Source: Myxococcales bacterium
Lineage (GTDB): Bacteria > Myxococcota_A > Polyangia > Polyangiales > Polyangiaceae
Length of the DNA stretch: 19,480 nt
Direction of reading: 5' to 3'
Assembly (NCBI GenBank): GCA_025362165.1
Contig: JANYHY010000510.1
Location: 1 to 19,480 of the forward strand
Of the stretch, positions 6,461 through 14,375 are shown piece by piece. The position numbers and the translations under genes are program-made. The notes under the pieces were generated by a model. That model ran no database searches. It saw nothing but the letters and a program-made list of their open reading frames with translations, and had not been told where the DNA came from. Positions within the stretch are counted from its first letter, which is position 1. Each line of letters starts with the position of its first letter.

Positions 6461-7614
6461 CCGACGAGAGCGCCGCCGATGATGAGCTTCTGGATCTCGC
6501 TCGTGCCCTCGTAGATGCGCAGCGGACGGATCTCGCGATAGAGCTGCTCGACCACGCTGCCGAGCACGACTCCGAGGCCTCCGTGCAGCTGCACCGCGCG
6601 GTCGATGATGCGCTGCGCGGCCTCGGTCGCGAACAGCTTGGCCATCGCGACCTCGGTGGAGGCGCGGTGCCCCTGATCCTTGAGCCACGCTGCGCGATAG
6701 ACGAGCAGGCGCGCGGCGTCCAAGTCGGTCGCCATCTCGGCGAGCGCGGCCTGCGTCAGCTGGAACTCGGCGAGGGGCTTGCCGAACTGCACGCGAGATT
6801 TCACGCGCGCGATCGTCTCGTCGAGCGCGCGCCGCGCCATGCCGCACGCCGCCGCGCCGACCGAAGTGCGGAAGACGTCGAGCGTGCCGAGCGCGAGTCG
6901 CATGCCGTGACCGACTTCTCCCAGCAGAGCGCTTCTGGGCACTCGACAGCCTTTCATCAGAAGTCGGCCGAGCGGGTGATCCAGTGACATGGGGACCTTC
7001 TCGAGCGTCAACCCCGGCGCGTCCTTGGGGACGACGAACGCGCTGATGCCCTTCTTGCCCGCGGACGGATCGGCGTTCGCGAACACCACGAACTGGTGCG
7101 CGATGCCGACGTTGGAGATGAAGATTTTCTCACCGTCGAGGATCCAGTGCTCGCCATCGAGACGCGCGGTGCATCGCATCGACGCGACGTCCGTGCCTGC
7201 CTCGGGCTCGGTGAGCGCGAACCCACAGACACGCGTCCCCGCGGCGACCTCGCGCAAAATCTCCGCGCGGTACGGGAACGAAGGCGTGAGCACGATCGGG
7301 TTCGAGCCGAGCCCCTGCACCGCGAAGATGCCGTCGGCGAGCGGGGAGGCCCACGCGATCACTTCTCGCGCGACGCAGAGCGAACGAACATCGATGCGTG
7401 CAGGATCCACGCTTTTGCCCCCGTCTTTTTGCGGGATCAAGAGGTTGAACGCGTTGGCCTCTCTGAGGCGATCCACAGCGTGCTGCGCGTCATGATCGGC
7501 GATCGGCCAATGCGCGGCGAGCACCGAGAGTCCTCGCGCGACGCTGTCGTGTGACGCGTCCAAGAACGTCGGCATCGACGCGACGAAGTCCGGCATCGCG
7601 CGGGGAGTCGTCAC
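6457..7614 (-). CDS. Acyl-CoA dehydrogenase family protein
   Basis: This is a 385-residue FAD enzyme that makes a 2,3-double bond in an acyl-CoA and passes electrons to an ETF. Visible motifs are CGFALTEPEAGTDVASM (FAD/substrate signature), WILDGEKIFISN, FGKPLAEFQLTQAALAEM, AVQLHGGLGVV and IYEGTSEIQKLIIGG near the C-terminus. The Glu in IYEG, about residue 369, is the usual catalytic base, so the enzyme should be active. The start is taken as a GTG at 7614 because it overlaps the upstream stop as GTGA and has AAGGGAG about 10 bp upstream. An ATG at 7596 (MPDFVAS) is a fair alternative. The substrate is not evident; the neighbours suggest a branched or alicyclic acyl-CoA. Confidence 0.93.
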   Translation of the reverse strand: MTTPRAMPDFVASMPTFLDASHDSVARGLSVLAAHWPIADHDAQHAVDRLREANAFNLLIPQKDGGKSVDPARIDVRSLCVAREVIAWASPLADGIFAVQGLGSNPIVLTPSFPYRAEILREVAAGTRVCGFALTEPEAGTDVASMRCTARLDGEHWILDGEKIFISNVGIAHQFVVFANADPSAGKKGISAFVVPKDAPGLTLEKVPMSLDHPLGRLLMKGCRVPRSALLGEVGHGMRLALGTLDVFRTSVGAAACGMARRALDETIARVKSRVQFGKPLAEFQLTQAALAEMATDLDAARLLVYRAAWLKDQGHRASTEVAMAKLFATEAAQRIIDRAVQLHGGLGVVLGSVVEQLYREIRPLRIYEGTSEIQKLIIGGALVG

Positions 7615-8459
7615 GTGGGCTTGTCTCCCTTGGGAGACTTCGCGTCCTGGAAGTCCGTCGGCGCGCCCGCGAAGTGGATCGGACGCTTCTCGGTCCACGC
7701 ATCGAACGCTGCGCGAAAATCTGGGTGCATCATGCAGATCGCCTGCGCCTGAGCCTCTGCTTCGATCGCCTCTGCGAGCGCCATGGTGTGCTCGGACTCC
7801 AACATCTGCTTGGTCATCGCGTGCGCGAACGCGGGGCCCGATGCGAGGCGCACTGCGAGCTTGCGCGCCTCCGCCACGCACTCGTCGTTCGGCACGACCT
7901 TGTTGACGAGACCGATGCGCAGCGCGTCCTCGGCGGTGACGATGTCACCGAGGAACAACAGCTCGCTGGCGCGCGCGAGCCCAATCACGCGCGGCAACAA
8001 ATACGCGGCACCCATGTCGGCGCCGCACAAGCCGACCTTCGGGAAGATGAAGCCGAACTTCGCCTTCTCGCTGGCGATACGGAAATCGCAGGCGAGCGCC
8101 ATCACAGCGCCCGCGCCGACGCACGTGCCGTTGACGGCTGCGATCACGGGTCGCCGAAGCTTGCGTATGTTCGCGATGAGCGCGCCGGTGACTCGCGTGA
8201 AGGCGAGCATCCCCTGCATGTCGCGCGAGAAGAGCTCGCCGATGATGTCCTCGACGTCGCCGCCCGAGCAAAAAGCCCTGCCCTCGCCCGTGATGATCAC
8301 GGCGCGAACGTCTGGCTCGTGATCGAGCGCAGCTATCACGTCGCGCAGCTCCTCGTAGATCGCGAATGTCAGCGCGTTGAGGCGGTCCGGGCGATCGAGC
8401 GTGATCGTCGCGACACCTGCGTCGAGCGCGTAGCGGAAGCCCTTGGGAGAGATCGTCAC
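7611..8459 (-). CDS. Enoyl-CoA hydratase/isomerase (crotonase) family protein
   Basis: This is a 282-residue crotonase-fold protein. The acyl-CoA oxyanion-hole segments are intact: RAFCSGGDV (61-69) and NGTCVGAGAVMALACDFRIAS (110-130). By eye alignment to rat enoyl-CoA hydratase, however, the two catalytic glutamates are replaced: Glu144 by Val119 and Glu164 by Phe139. An Asp at 148 (GLCGADMG) lies one residue from the Asp204 position of dienoyl-CoA isomerase (GLAADVG). The product is therefore a crotonase homologue whose reaction may be isomerisation, dehydration or thioester/ring hydrolysis rather than hydration. Start GTG at 8459 overlaps the MarR stop as GTGA. The C-terminus is Lys/Pro-rich. 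Confidence 0.9.
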   Translation of the reverse strand: MTISPKGFRYALDAGVATITLDRPDRLNALTFAIYEELRDVIAALDHEPDVRAVIITGEGRAFCSGGDVEDIIGELFSRDMQGMLAFTRVTGALIANIRKLRRPVIAAVNGTCVGAGAVMALACDFRIASEKAKFGFIFPKVGLCGADMGAAYLLPRVIGLARASELLFLGDIVTAEDALRIGLVNKVVPNDECVAEARKLAVRLASGPAFAHAMTKQMLESEHTMALAEAIEAEAQAQAICMMHPDFRAAFDAWTEKRPIHFAGAPTDFQDAKSPKGDKPT

Positions 8460-8947
8460 GCGCGCACCACTCCGAGCGAATCGCGCAGCTTGCCCAACAG
8501 CCGCCGAAGCTCTCGACGCTCTGCTCCGTCGAGCCCGTGCAAGAGCTCGCTCACGCGCGCGGTGTGCGCGGGGATCAGCTCGCGCGCGAGGCGCTGGCCT
8601 TTCGGCGTGAGGTACACGCGCACGAGGCGACGGTCGGTGGGATCTGCAACGCGTCGTACGACACCGTCGCGCTCTGCGCGATCCACCAGCCCCGTGAGAT
8701 TGCCCGCGGTGACGAGCATCCTCCGCGACAGACCTGCGAGCGTCTGCCCGTCCTCATGATCGAGGTTGGCGACGAGATCGAAGCGCGCGAGCGTGCACTC
8801 CTTGTCGAAGCGCTTGCGCAAGTCGGCGAGCACGCGATTGTGGCACTCGAGCAGGCGAACCCAGAGACTCGTGTCGATGTCTGCCAGCGCAGTTGCCCCA
8901 GTATTAGGGGGCCGGCTGCTCACGCGTCGGGCATGATGAACACTCAC
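8456..8947 (-). CDS. MarR-family transcriptional regulator
   Basis: The 163-residue product has the MarR winged-helix fold: a helical N-terminal dimerisation region, recognition helix around TLAGLSRRMLVTAGNLTGLVDR, and the wing DPTDRRLVRVYLTPKG, then C-terminal dimerisation helices. MarR proteins in catabolic operons usually repress their own operon and are released by a pathway intermediate, often an aromatic or its CoA thioester. Here it is gene two of the operon, overlapping genes on both sides (GTGA at 8944-8947 and 8456-8459), so autoregulation is likely. A candidate half-site palindrome lies over the predicted -10 upstream of the Rid gene. The start GTG at 8947 has GGAGGG close upstream. 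Confidence 0.92.
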   Translation of the reverse strand: MSVHHARRVSSRPPNTGATALADIDTSLWVRLLECHNRVLADLRKRFDKECTLARFDLVANLDHEDGQTLAGLSRRMLVTAGNLTGLVDRAERDGVVRRVADPTDRRLVRVYLTPKGQRLARELIPAHTARVSELLHGLDGAERRELRRLLGKLRDSLGVVRA

Positions 8948-9348
8948 GTGCCCTCCGGCAGGTGCGCGACTCCTTCGATCTCGACGAGAGCGCCTGGCTC
9001 GAGCAGTCCGGCGACCTTCACGAGGCTCATCGCGGGGTAGTACTTGCCCATGCGCGCGCGCCAGCCGTCGCCGATCGCGGGCGCCGCGGCGCGATAAGCG
9101 TCGAGGTCCGTGACGAAGGCGAGCAGCTTGGTGATGTGCTCGGTCCCGCCGCCCGCCGCGCGCACGACCGCGATGACGTTGTCGAGCGTCTGTAGGAACT
9201 GCGTCGCGAAGTCTGGAGAGACGATGCGCGCGTCTTTGTCCCAGCCGATTTGGCCGGACACATAGAGCGTCTTGCCTCCCGTCACGAGCAGACCGTTCGC
9301 GTAGCCGCGCGGCTTGGGAAAGTCGGCGGGCATGATCACCTTCGTCAT
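8944..9348 (-). CDS. Rid (YjgF/YER057c/UK114) family protein, lacking the archetypal arginine
   Basis: This is a 134-residue trimer-forming Rid-fold protein: YANGLLVTGGKTLYVSGQIG (16-35), ATQFLQTLDNVIAVV (48-62), ITKLLAFVTDL and LVEIEGVAHLP. Archetypal RidA hydrolyses reactive enamine/imine intermediates and needs an Arg in the segment YPARTTVEV; here the equivalent is YPAMSLVKV, with Met107 in place of that Arg. It therefore belongs among the non-deaminase Rid subfamilies, and its activity is unknown. The start at 9348 is supported by a preceding GAAGG and by the family N-terminus; upstream codons in the same frame overlap the leader repeat. It is the first gene of the operon. Confidence 0.92.
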   Translation of the reverse strand: MTKVIMPADFPKPRGYANGLLVTGGKTLYVSGQIGWDKDARIVSPDFATQFLQTLDNVIAVVRAAGGGTEHITKLLAFVTDLDAYRAAAPAIGDGWRARMGKYYPAMSLVKVAGLLEPGALVEIEGVAHLPEGT

Positions 9349-9464
9349 CGAGTCACCTTCTTTGGCGGAATTGTCGTCGCCTTCGGCGAGCGACAACAAC
9401 TGAGCGGATTGGCTTCGCCAGCCCCAATAGATCCTATAGACGTGAAGGATTTGACGCACAAGAG
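9349..9464 (-). promoter_or_regulatory. Promoter and leader of the rid-marR-ech-acd-oye-pdxJ operon
   Basis: This is the only sizeable non-coding gap upstream of the six overlapping genes. On the minus strand TTGTGC (9461-9456) and TATAGG (9438-9433) are spaced 17 bp, a passable sigma70-like pair (3/6 and 4/6 matches). A short inverted repeat ATAG-ATC-CTAT (9427-9437) overlaps the -10 and is a candidate MarR operator. The implied leader of about 78 nt is almost wholly made of REP-like repeat copy A with two hairpins. The promoter is predicted by eye only. Confidence 0.45.
9367..9420 (-). repeat. REP-like repeat, copy A (inverted with respect to copy B)
   Basis: Read on the minus strand this 54-bp segment matches copy B at 10485-10539 with about four mismatches and one gap; the first 24 bases are identical. 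It contains two inverted repeats with GAA loops: TGGC-GAA-GCCA, and TTGTCGCTCGCC-GAA-GGCGACGACAA (9371-9396; one bulged base). No coding frame uses it. It lies between tsaC and the Rid gene, inside the predicted leader of the operon. Confidence 0.85.
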
Positions 9465-10415
9465 TCAGCGAGACGCTCGTGTGAGTCGATCGAGGATCGC
9501 CTCCCAACCCGGGGTCTTGGGTGGCGCCTCCACCACGATCTCGTCTGCGCCGCTGGCGTCGATCGCGTGCAGCGTCGCGTACAGATCGTGGCTCGCGCGA
9601 GCCGGATCGTCGCTTAGCGAGATCGCGCCCGTCACCTCTCCGAACGTGACGAGCGCCGCACCCATCTCTCGCGCTCGAGCGATCGCTTCAGCGCGTGTCG
9701 GCATGAGCACGAGGCGCGCGCGCGGCGCATAGTGCCGGTCGTCCATCCCAGGCGACGGTCGGTGGGCGTCGCTCGGAGCGGACGTCGAGGCGATGACGAG
9801 CCCAGCGTCGAAGGCGCGTAGCTCGTCTGGCGAGACTCCGCCGAGCCGAAGGATGACGGCGTGTGGACCGCGAGCGTCAACGACCGTGGACTCGATGCCT
9901 CCCGCGCATGCGCCTCCATCGAGTACGGTCACGTCCGCATCACCGAGAGATACAGCGACATGCTCGGCGCATGTGGGAGAGAGCGTCTGATAGCGGTTCG
10001 CGCTTGGAGCGACGAGCGGCGCGCCAACGGCCGCGATTAGAGCGCGCGCGACAGGATGCGACGGAGCGCGGATCGCCACGGAATCAGCGCCTCCCGTGAC
10101 GAGCGGAGAGACGGTCGCGCCTTTGTCGACGACGATCGTGAGCGGGCCTGGCCAGAACGCCGTCGCGAGCGCATCAGCCAGCGCCGTCCAATTGGATGAC
10201 AAGTCACGCGCTGACGCGACGTTGAGCACGTGCGCGATCAGCGGGTGGTTCGGCGGTCGCCCCTTCGCCTCGAACACGCGCCGCACAGCGCTCTCGACAG
10301 AGGCGACGGCGCCGAGGCCATAGACGGTCTCGGTCGGAAACGCGACGAGGCCCCCCGCTCTCAGCTGCGCTGCTGCCTTCGTGATGGCATCGCCATCGGC
10401 GCGAACGACGATCAC
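9465..10415 (-). CDS. tsaC: L-threonylcarbamoyladenylate synthase, Sua5/TsaC type
   Basis: The enzyme makes threonylcarbamoyl-AMP from Thr, bicarbonate and ATP, the first step of the tRNA t6A37 modification. The YrdC domain spans ~1-200: GGLVAFPTETVYGLGA (21-36), KGRPPNHPLI (51-60), WPGPLTIVV, and PSAN (137-140). The linker motif SPGMDDRHYAPRA (221-233) and a C-terminal Rossmann-like Sua5 domain follow, for 316 residues, so this is the long Sua5 form rather than short E. coli TsaC. The start is placed at a GTG (10415) because family proteins begin at this point; no strong ribosome site is visible, and a start at an upstream ATG (MTRCAC...) would add an unconserved tail. Inverted repeat copies flank the gene on both sides. 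Confidence 0.93.
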   Translation of the reverse strand: MIVVRADGDAITKAAAQLRAGGLVAFPTETVYGLGAVASVESAVRRVFEAKGRPPNHPLIAHVLNVASARDLSSNWTALADALATAFWPGPLTIVVDKGATVSPLVTGGADSVAIRAPSHPVARALIAAVGAPLVAPSANRYQTLSPTCAEHVAVSLGDADVTVLDGGACAGGIESTVVDARGPHAVILRLGGVSPDELRAFDAGLVIASTSAPSDAHRPSPGMDDRHYAPRARLVLMPTRAEAIARAREMGAALVTFGEVTGAISLSDDPARASHDLYATLHAIDASGADEIVVEAPPKTPGWEAILDRLTRASR

Positions 10416-10484
10416 GCCATCACGATACGCCCAACGTCGTGAAGAAGGGCACGCGCATCGCGTCATTGGCCCGCCAGTTGCCGT

Positions 10485-10539
10485 TGGCGAAGCCAATCCG
10501 CTCAGTTGACGTCGTTCGCCGAAGGCGGCGACAAGTTCC
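10485..10539 (+). repeat. REP-like repeat, copy B
   Basis: This 55-bp segment lies in the 132-bp gap between the methyltransferase stop and the tsaC start. It is the inverted counterpart of copy A at 9367-9420, beginning TGGCGAAGCCAATCCGCTCA. It carries TTGGC-GAA-GCCAA and a second GAA-loop hairpin (GTCG.TCGCC-GAA-GGCGGCGAC). The rest of the gap (10416-10484) shows no gene or other clear signal. Confidence 0.85.
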
Positions 10540-10547
10540 TGTGCCTC

Positions 10548-11273
10548 TTACGCGCGCGTCGCCGCGATCACGACGTGCGGGTACGGCAGCACGTCCGGCA
10601 CTCGCACGATGCGCACCTTGAAGCCGAGGCCGTCGAGCATCTCGCCCCATGCGTGATGATGTCGGTATGCGAGCGGCTCGTTCCATCCAACCATCGCGCG
10701 ATCGAGGAGCTCAGTGAACACGAGGCCGTAGTGCGGGTCCGTCGTGATGTCCTTGATGAGGAGCGTACCGCCGGGGACGAGCAGATCGCGCATGCGCTCG
10801 ATCACGCCGCGCTGATCGGCGGCGGGGATGTGGTGCATGACGTCCAACACGTACGCGGCGTCGAACGGACCTTCGAGCGGTGCGTCGCGTACGTCGCCGG
10901 CGATGAAGCGGTGGCCGAGGCCGAGCTCGTCCGACACGTGCTGCGCGAGCTTCACACGACGCGCGTCTGGGTCGATGCCCACGATGTGGCGATTGGGCTG
11001 CGTCTGGCCGAAGTATGCCGCGAACAGCCCGAAGCCGCAGCCGACATCCAGGATGCGCCCCGAGTCTGGCAGCAACAGATCCATCACGCTCAGCAGCTTG
11101 GGGCGGAGGATGGAGAAACGGATCTTCGCGTACGTGCGCTCGAAGAACGGCAGCGTCTTGGCGATACGCGACACGGCCTCGCTCCCGAAGACCTCCGACG
11201 CCTCGAACGGCGAGTGCGCGGCGATGCTTGCTCGCGCGCGCGGGTGCGGAGGTGTTGTGGAGTCCGAAGCCAT
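10548..11273 (-). CDS. Class I SAM-dependent methyltransferase
   Basis: This is a 241-residue methyltransferase of the Methyltransf_11/25 type. Motif I is RILDVGCGFGLFAAYF (73-88), motif II is HIVGIDPDARRVKLA (96-110), the acidic region is FIAGDVRDAPLEGPFDAAYVLDVMHHIP, and LLVPGGTLLIKDI follows. The region after this (GLVFTELLDRAMVGWNEPLAYRHHHAW) would form the substrate cap. The HHIP motif and overall layout recall small-molecule O- or C-methyltransferases, but the acceptor cannot be read from the sequence. It starts at ATG 11273 and ends 132 bp before tsaC on the same strand; a shared transcript with the upstream DUF2330-like gene (40 bp away) is possible. Confidence 0.88.
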   Translation of the reverse strand: MASDSTTPPHPRARASIAAHSPFEASEVFGSEAVSRIAKTLPFFERTYAKIRFSILRPKLLSVMDLLLPDSGRILDVGCGFGLFAAYFGQTQPNRHIVGIDPDARRVKLAQHVSDELGLGHRFIAGDVRDAPLEGPFDAAYVLDVMHHIPAADQRGVIERMRDLLVPGGTLLIKDITTDPHYGLVFTELLDRAMVGWNEPLAYRHHHAWGEMLDGLGFKVRIVRVPDVLPYPHVVIAATRA

Positions 11274-11313
11274 CGCGATCGGCGCGCACCGTACGCAAAG
11301 GCTAGGATCGGCG

Positions 11314-12420
11314 TCAACTCCGACGTGCTCGATCTCGCTCCAAAAGGACGGCCGTCACCACGCACGCGACCAAGAACAGCGCGATGGCGACCTCCGCTCC
11401 GTGTCGAGACTTGCGTCCATGCGGAGTTGAGATGGGGCGCGCTTCTACGACCGGTGCTCGCGCGACCGCGCCCACGAGAGGACGCGGCGGTGGCAGCTCG
11501 AACCTCGCGAACGTGACGTCGACCGACGCGCGCCGGTCCATACGCTGCTCGGCGGCGTGAGTGATGGCCCACGACTCCTGCTTGCCCGGATCAAAATCCC
11601 AAGGCGGCGCGTCATCGAACGCGGCGGCCAGCGCGTCCGACGGGACGAGCACAGCGGACACCAGCGCGGGCCCAAGAACGTGCTCGTTCGCGACGGACTG
11701 CATTTGTTCGGGCGCGACCACCACGCAGTCGAATGGGCGAGTGAGCAGCCGTCCTTGGTTGGAGAGGCACAGCGGATCGCCCGAAACGCAGCCTGATCCG
11801 TAATGCTTGTAGAATGCAACCTCTGCTGACTTGTCCGCGGCGGGCTCGGAGTATGGATACACTGGCGTGTCCGTCGCGAACGAGAAGCGCAAGGTTGGTG
11901 CCTCGATGACGCGACGCGCGGGGTCGCCTCTCGGCGTGAACCGGACAGCAGTGATCGACCAGCTCTGCGGGTATCCGTCCGCCCACGCGATGAGCGCGCG
12001 ATCAGGAGCGAGTGCGTTCGCCGCGAGCCAGCTCGACATCGCGCCTGGAGTGAGCGACGAGATCTCGATCTCGTCCACGCGCACCCGCAACATGACGTCC
12101 GCACCTCCGGCGGGCGCTTCGGGGACCGGCAGCGCGTCTCCGTCCACGAGCGCCGCGACGCGATCGATCACGCCGTCCTTCACCTTCGCAACCTGAGGAG
12201 CGCTCGGCGTGGGCACGAACAAGACGATCGCCTTACCGTCTCCCTCGAACCACGCCTTCTGCACCAAGTGTTCGCGCCGCGCCTTGAGATCCCACACGAC
12301 GAGCGAGCGCTCGCCCGCGATCCTGGCGTACGCGCCTGCGGGATAGCCGACGCCTGACGCGCGCGCCTCCGCGGACATCGCCAAGCAGACGAGTGCCGAC
12401 GCGAGGGCGAGCGGGCGCAT
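11314..12420 (-). CDS. DUF2330-like secreted protein with C-terminal membrane anchor
   Basis: The 368-residue protein has a signal peptide (LALASALVCLAMSAEARA, cleavage likely after residue 21) and a C-terminal transmembrane helix (EVAIALFLVACVVTAVLLE) followed by RDRARRS. It is thus exported and anchored by its tail. The early segment ERSLVVWDLKARREHLVQKA followed by AIVLFVPTPSAPQVAKV resembles the start of DUF2330 proteins, which are of unknown function and frequent in myxobacteria and actinobacteria; the N-terminal Cys-rich segment often seen there is absent. Three Cys in the middle (GSGCVSGDPLC and FDC) may form a disulphide. The start ATG (12420) has GAGGTGG upstream. It is divergent from the znuA-like gene, sharing a 35-bp gap with a palindrome. 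Confidence 0.72.
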   Translation of the reverse strand: MRPLALASALVCLAMSAEARASGVGYPAGAYARIAGERSLVVWDLKARREHLVQKAWFEGDGKAIVLFVPTPSAPQVAKVKDGVIDRVAALVDGDALPVPEAPAGGADVMLRVRVDEIEISSLTPGAMSSWLAANALAPDRALIAWADGYPQSWSITAVRFTPRGDPARRVIEAPTLRFSFATDTPVYPYSEPAADKSAEVAFYKHYGSGCVSGDPLCLSNQGRLLTRPFDCVVVAPEQMQSVANEHVLGPALVSAVLVPSDALAAAFDDAPPWDFDPGKQESWAITHAAEQRMDRRASVDVTFARFELPPPRPLVGAVARAPVVEARPISTPHGRKSRHGAEVAIALFLVACVVTAVLLERDRARRS

Positions 12421-12429
12421 GCCACCTCT

Positions 12430-12445
12430 ATATCAACTCTGATAT
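12430..12445. promoter_or_regulatory. Perfect palindrome in divergent promoter gap (candidate metalloregulator operator)
   Basis: ATATCA-ACTC-TGATAT is a perfect 6-bp inverted repeat with a 4-bp spacer. It sits in the only AT-rich spot of the 35-bp gap between the divergent DUF2330-like and znuA-like start codons. Metal-importer genes are usually controlled by Zur, MntR or related dimeric repressors that bind such sites, but this sequence does not match a Zur box that I can recall exactly. It may instead be part of the -10 region of either promoter. Confidence 0.4.
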
Positions 12446-12455
12446 CGTCCGACGC

Positions 12456-13405
12456 GTGAGAAGAAACGCGCTGCTTTGGTTATTGGCGCTCGCGCTCGTG
12501 AGCTACTGGGCGACGATCACGGGCTGCGGCGGGTGCGGCAAGGGCAAGACGTCCGACCGCACCAAGGTCGCGGTCTCGATCTTTCCCATCTACGATCTGG
12601 TGCGGCAAGTCGCGGGGCCGGACGCCGACGTGGAGCTGCTACTTCCGCCGGGTCACAGCGAGCACACGTTCGACCCCACGCCCAAGGACGTCGAAGAGGT
12701 CGCTGCGTGCAAGCTCGCGGTGATGGTCGGCGTAGGGCTCGATCCTTGGATGGAGAAGCTCGTCAAGGACGCGGCTCCGAACGCGCGCGTGCTCAAGGTC
12801 GGGGAGAGAGTTCCGACACTCACGGTGAAGGACGACCCCGTCGGTGACGAAGCGGCGCATCGCACCATCCCCGAAGACGATCACGATCACGACAAGGGCG
12901 TGACCGATCCGCACGTCTGGATGGACCCCGCGCGCGCTCGCGTGATGGTCAAGGCGATCGGAGACGAGCTAGGCCGCGTCGACGTGGCGCACGCGAACGA
13001 GTACCGACAGCGCGCCACCGAGCTCGACGGCAAGCTCGAGACGCTCGACAAAGAGATCGAGCAGCGAACCGCGGCGTGGAAGACGAAGGGCTTCATCACG
13101 TTCCATGGCTCGTTCAATTACTTCGCCGATCGCTACAAGCTGCAGATTTTGGCCGTCATCGAGCCCTTCCCTGGATCGACGCCCACGGGCGAGTACATCC
13201 AAGAGGTGCTCAAGGTCGTCGCCGACAAGAAGGTGCCCGCGCTCTTCAGCGAGCCGCAGCTCGACCCGCGACCAGCGCAGACGATCGCCGACGCGGCGAA
13301 GATCCCGCTGGGCAAGCTCGACCCCGTGGGAGGCACCGAAGGGACCGACAGCTACGAGAAGCTCATTCGATACAACGTGGACAGCCTCGAGAAGTATTTG
13401 AAGTA

Positions 13406-13406
<1 letters not shown>
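12456..13406 (+). CDS. znuA: Metal (Zn/Mn) ABC transporter substrate-binding lipoprotein
   Basis: This is a cluster A-I (ZnuA/TroA/PsaA) binding protein of 316 residues. The N-terminal hydrophobic helix ends in ITGC (lipobox, lipidated Cys24), so it is membrane-tethered in the periplasm. Metal ligands are readable: PPGHSEHTFDPTP (His67/His70), DPHVWMDP (His153), FITFHGSF (His217) and LFSEPQLDPR (Glu266). A short His-rich loop (EDDHDHDKG, 140-148) favours zinc over manganese, though this is inference. The start is a GTG at 12456, chosen because it places a proper signal sequence; the frame is open further upstream but codes poorly there. The stop overlaps the ATPase start as TAATG. Confidence 0.92.
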
Positions 13407-14217
<811 letters not shown>

Positions 14218-14221
<4 letters not shown>

Positions 14222-14372
14222 TGCCGCGATTCCGTCGAAACGACGGGTGCTGCGCACGAGCAGCTTCGCCGCAAATCGCGGCACTAGACGGTCTACTTGG
14301 GCTTCGCCCAAACCCAAAATTCGCTCCCGCGAATTTCCTAGTGCCGACGATTCAAAAGAATCGAGGCACTAG
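14218..14372. repeat. 155-bp multi-hairpin element with 15-bp terminal inverted repeats
   Basis: The segment fills the gap between the convergent ATPase and csoR genes. Left end CTAGTGCCGCGATTC and the reverse complement of the right end CTAGTGCCTCGATTC match at 14 of 15 bases. Inside are perfect stems: 14218-14231 with 14274-14287 (14 bp), enclosing two small hairpins (14232-14246, CCGTCG-AAA-CGACGG; 14249-14264, GCTGC/GCAGC); 14297-14311 (TTGGGC-TTC-GCCCAA); 14317-14336 (AAATTCGC-TCCC-GCGAATTT); and 14338-14372 (CTAGTGCC..CGATTC-AAAA-GAATCG.GGCACTAG). It could be a MITE-like insertion or a structured intergenic repeat, and could also terminate transcription from both sides, though no T-run follows the stems. 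Confidence 0.75.
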
Positions 14373-14375
14373 TAA

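Noticed and set aside
6461..6847. N-terminal extension of the OYE frame
   Set aside because: It overlaps the acyl-CoA dehydrogenase C-terminal region in a shifted frame; the family N-terminus LFEPL starts at 6460.
7551..8759. 402-codon plus-strand open frame
   Set aside because: It is antisense to the crotonase and MarR genes, has an Arg/His-rich composition and no recognisable domain.
10506..11516. 336-codon plus-strand open frame
   Set aside because: It is antisense to the methyltransferase, whose motifs I and II are clear.
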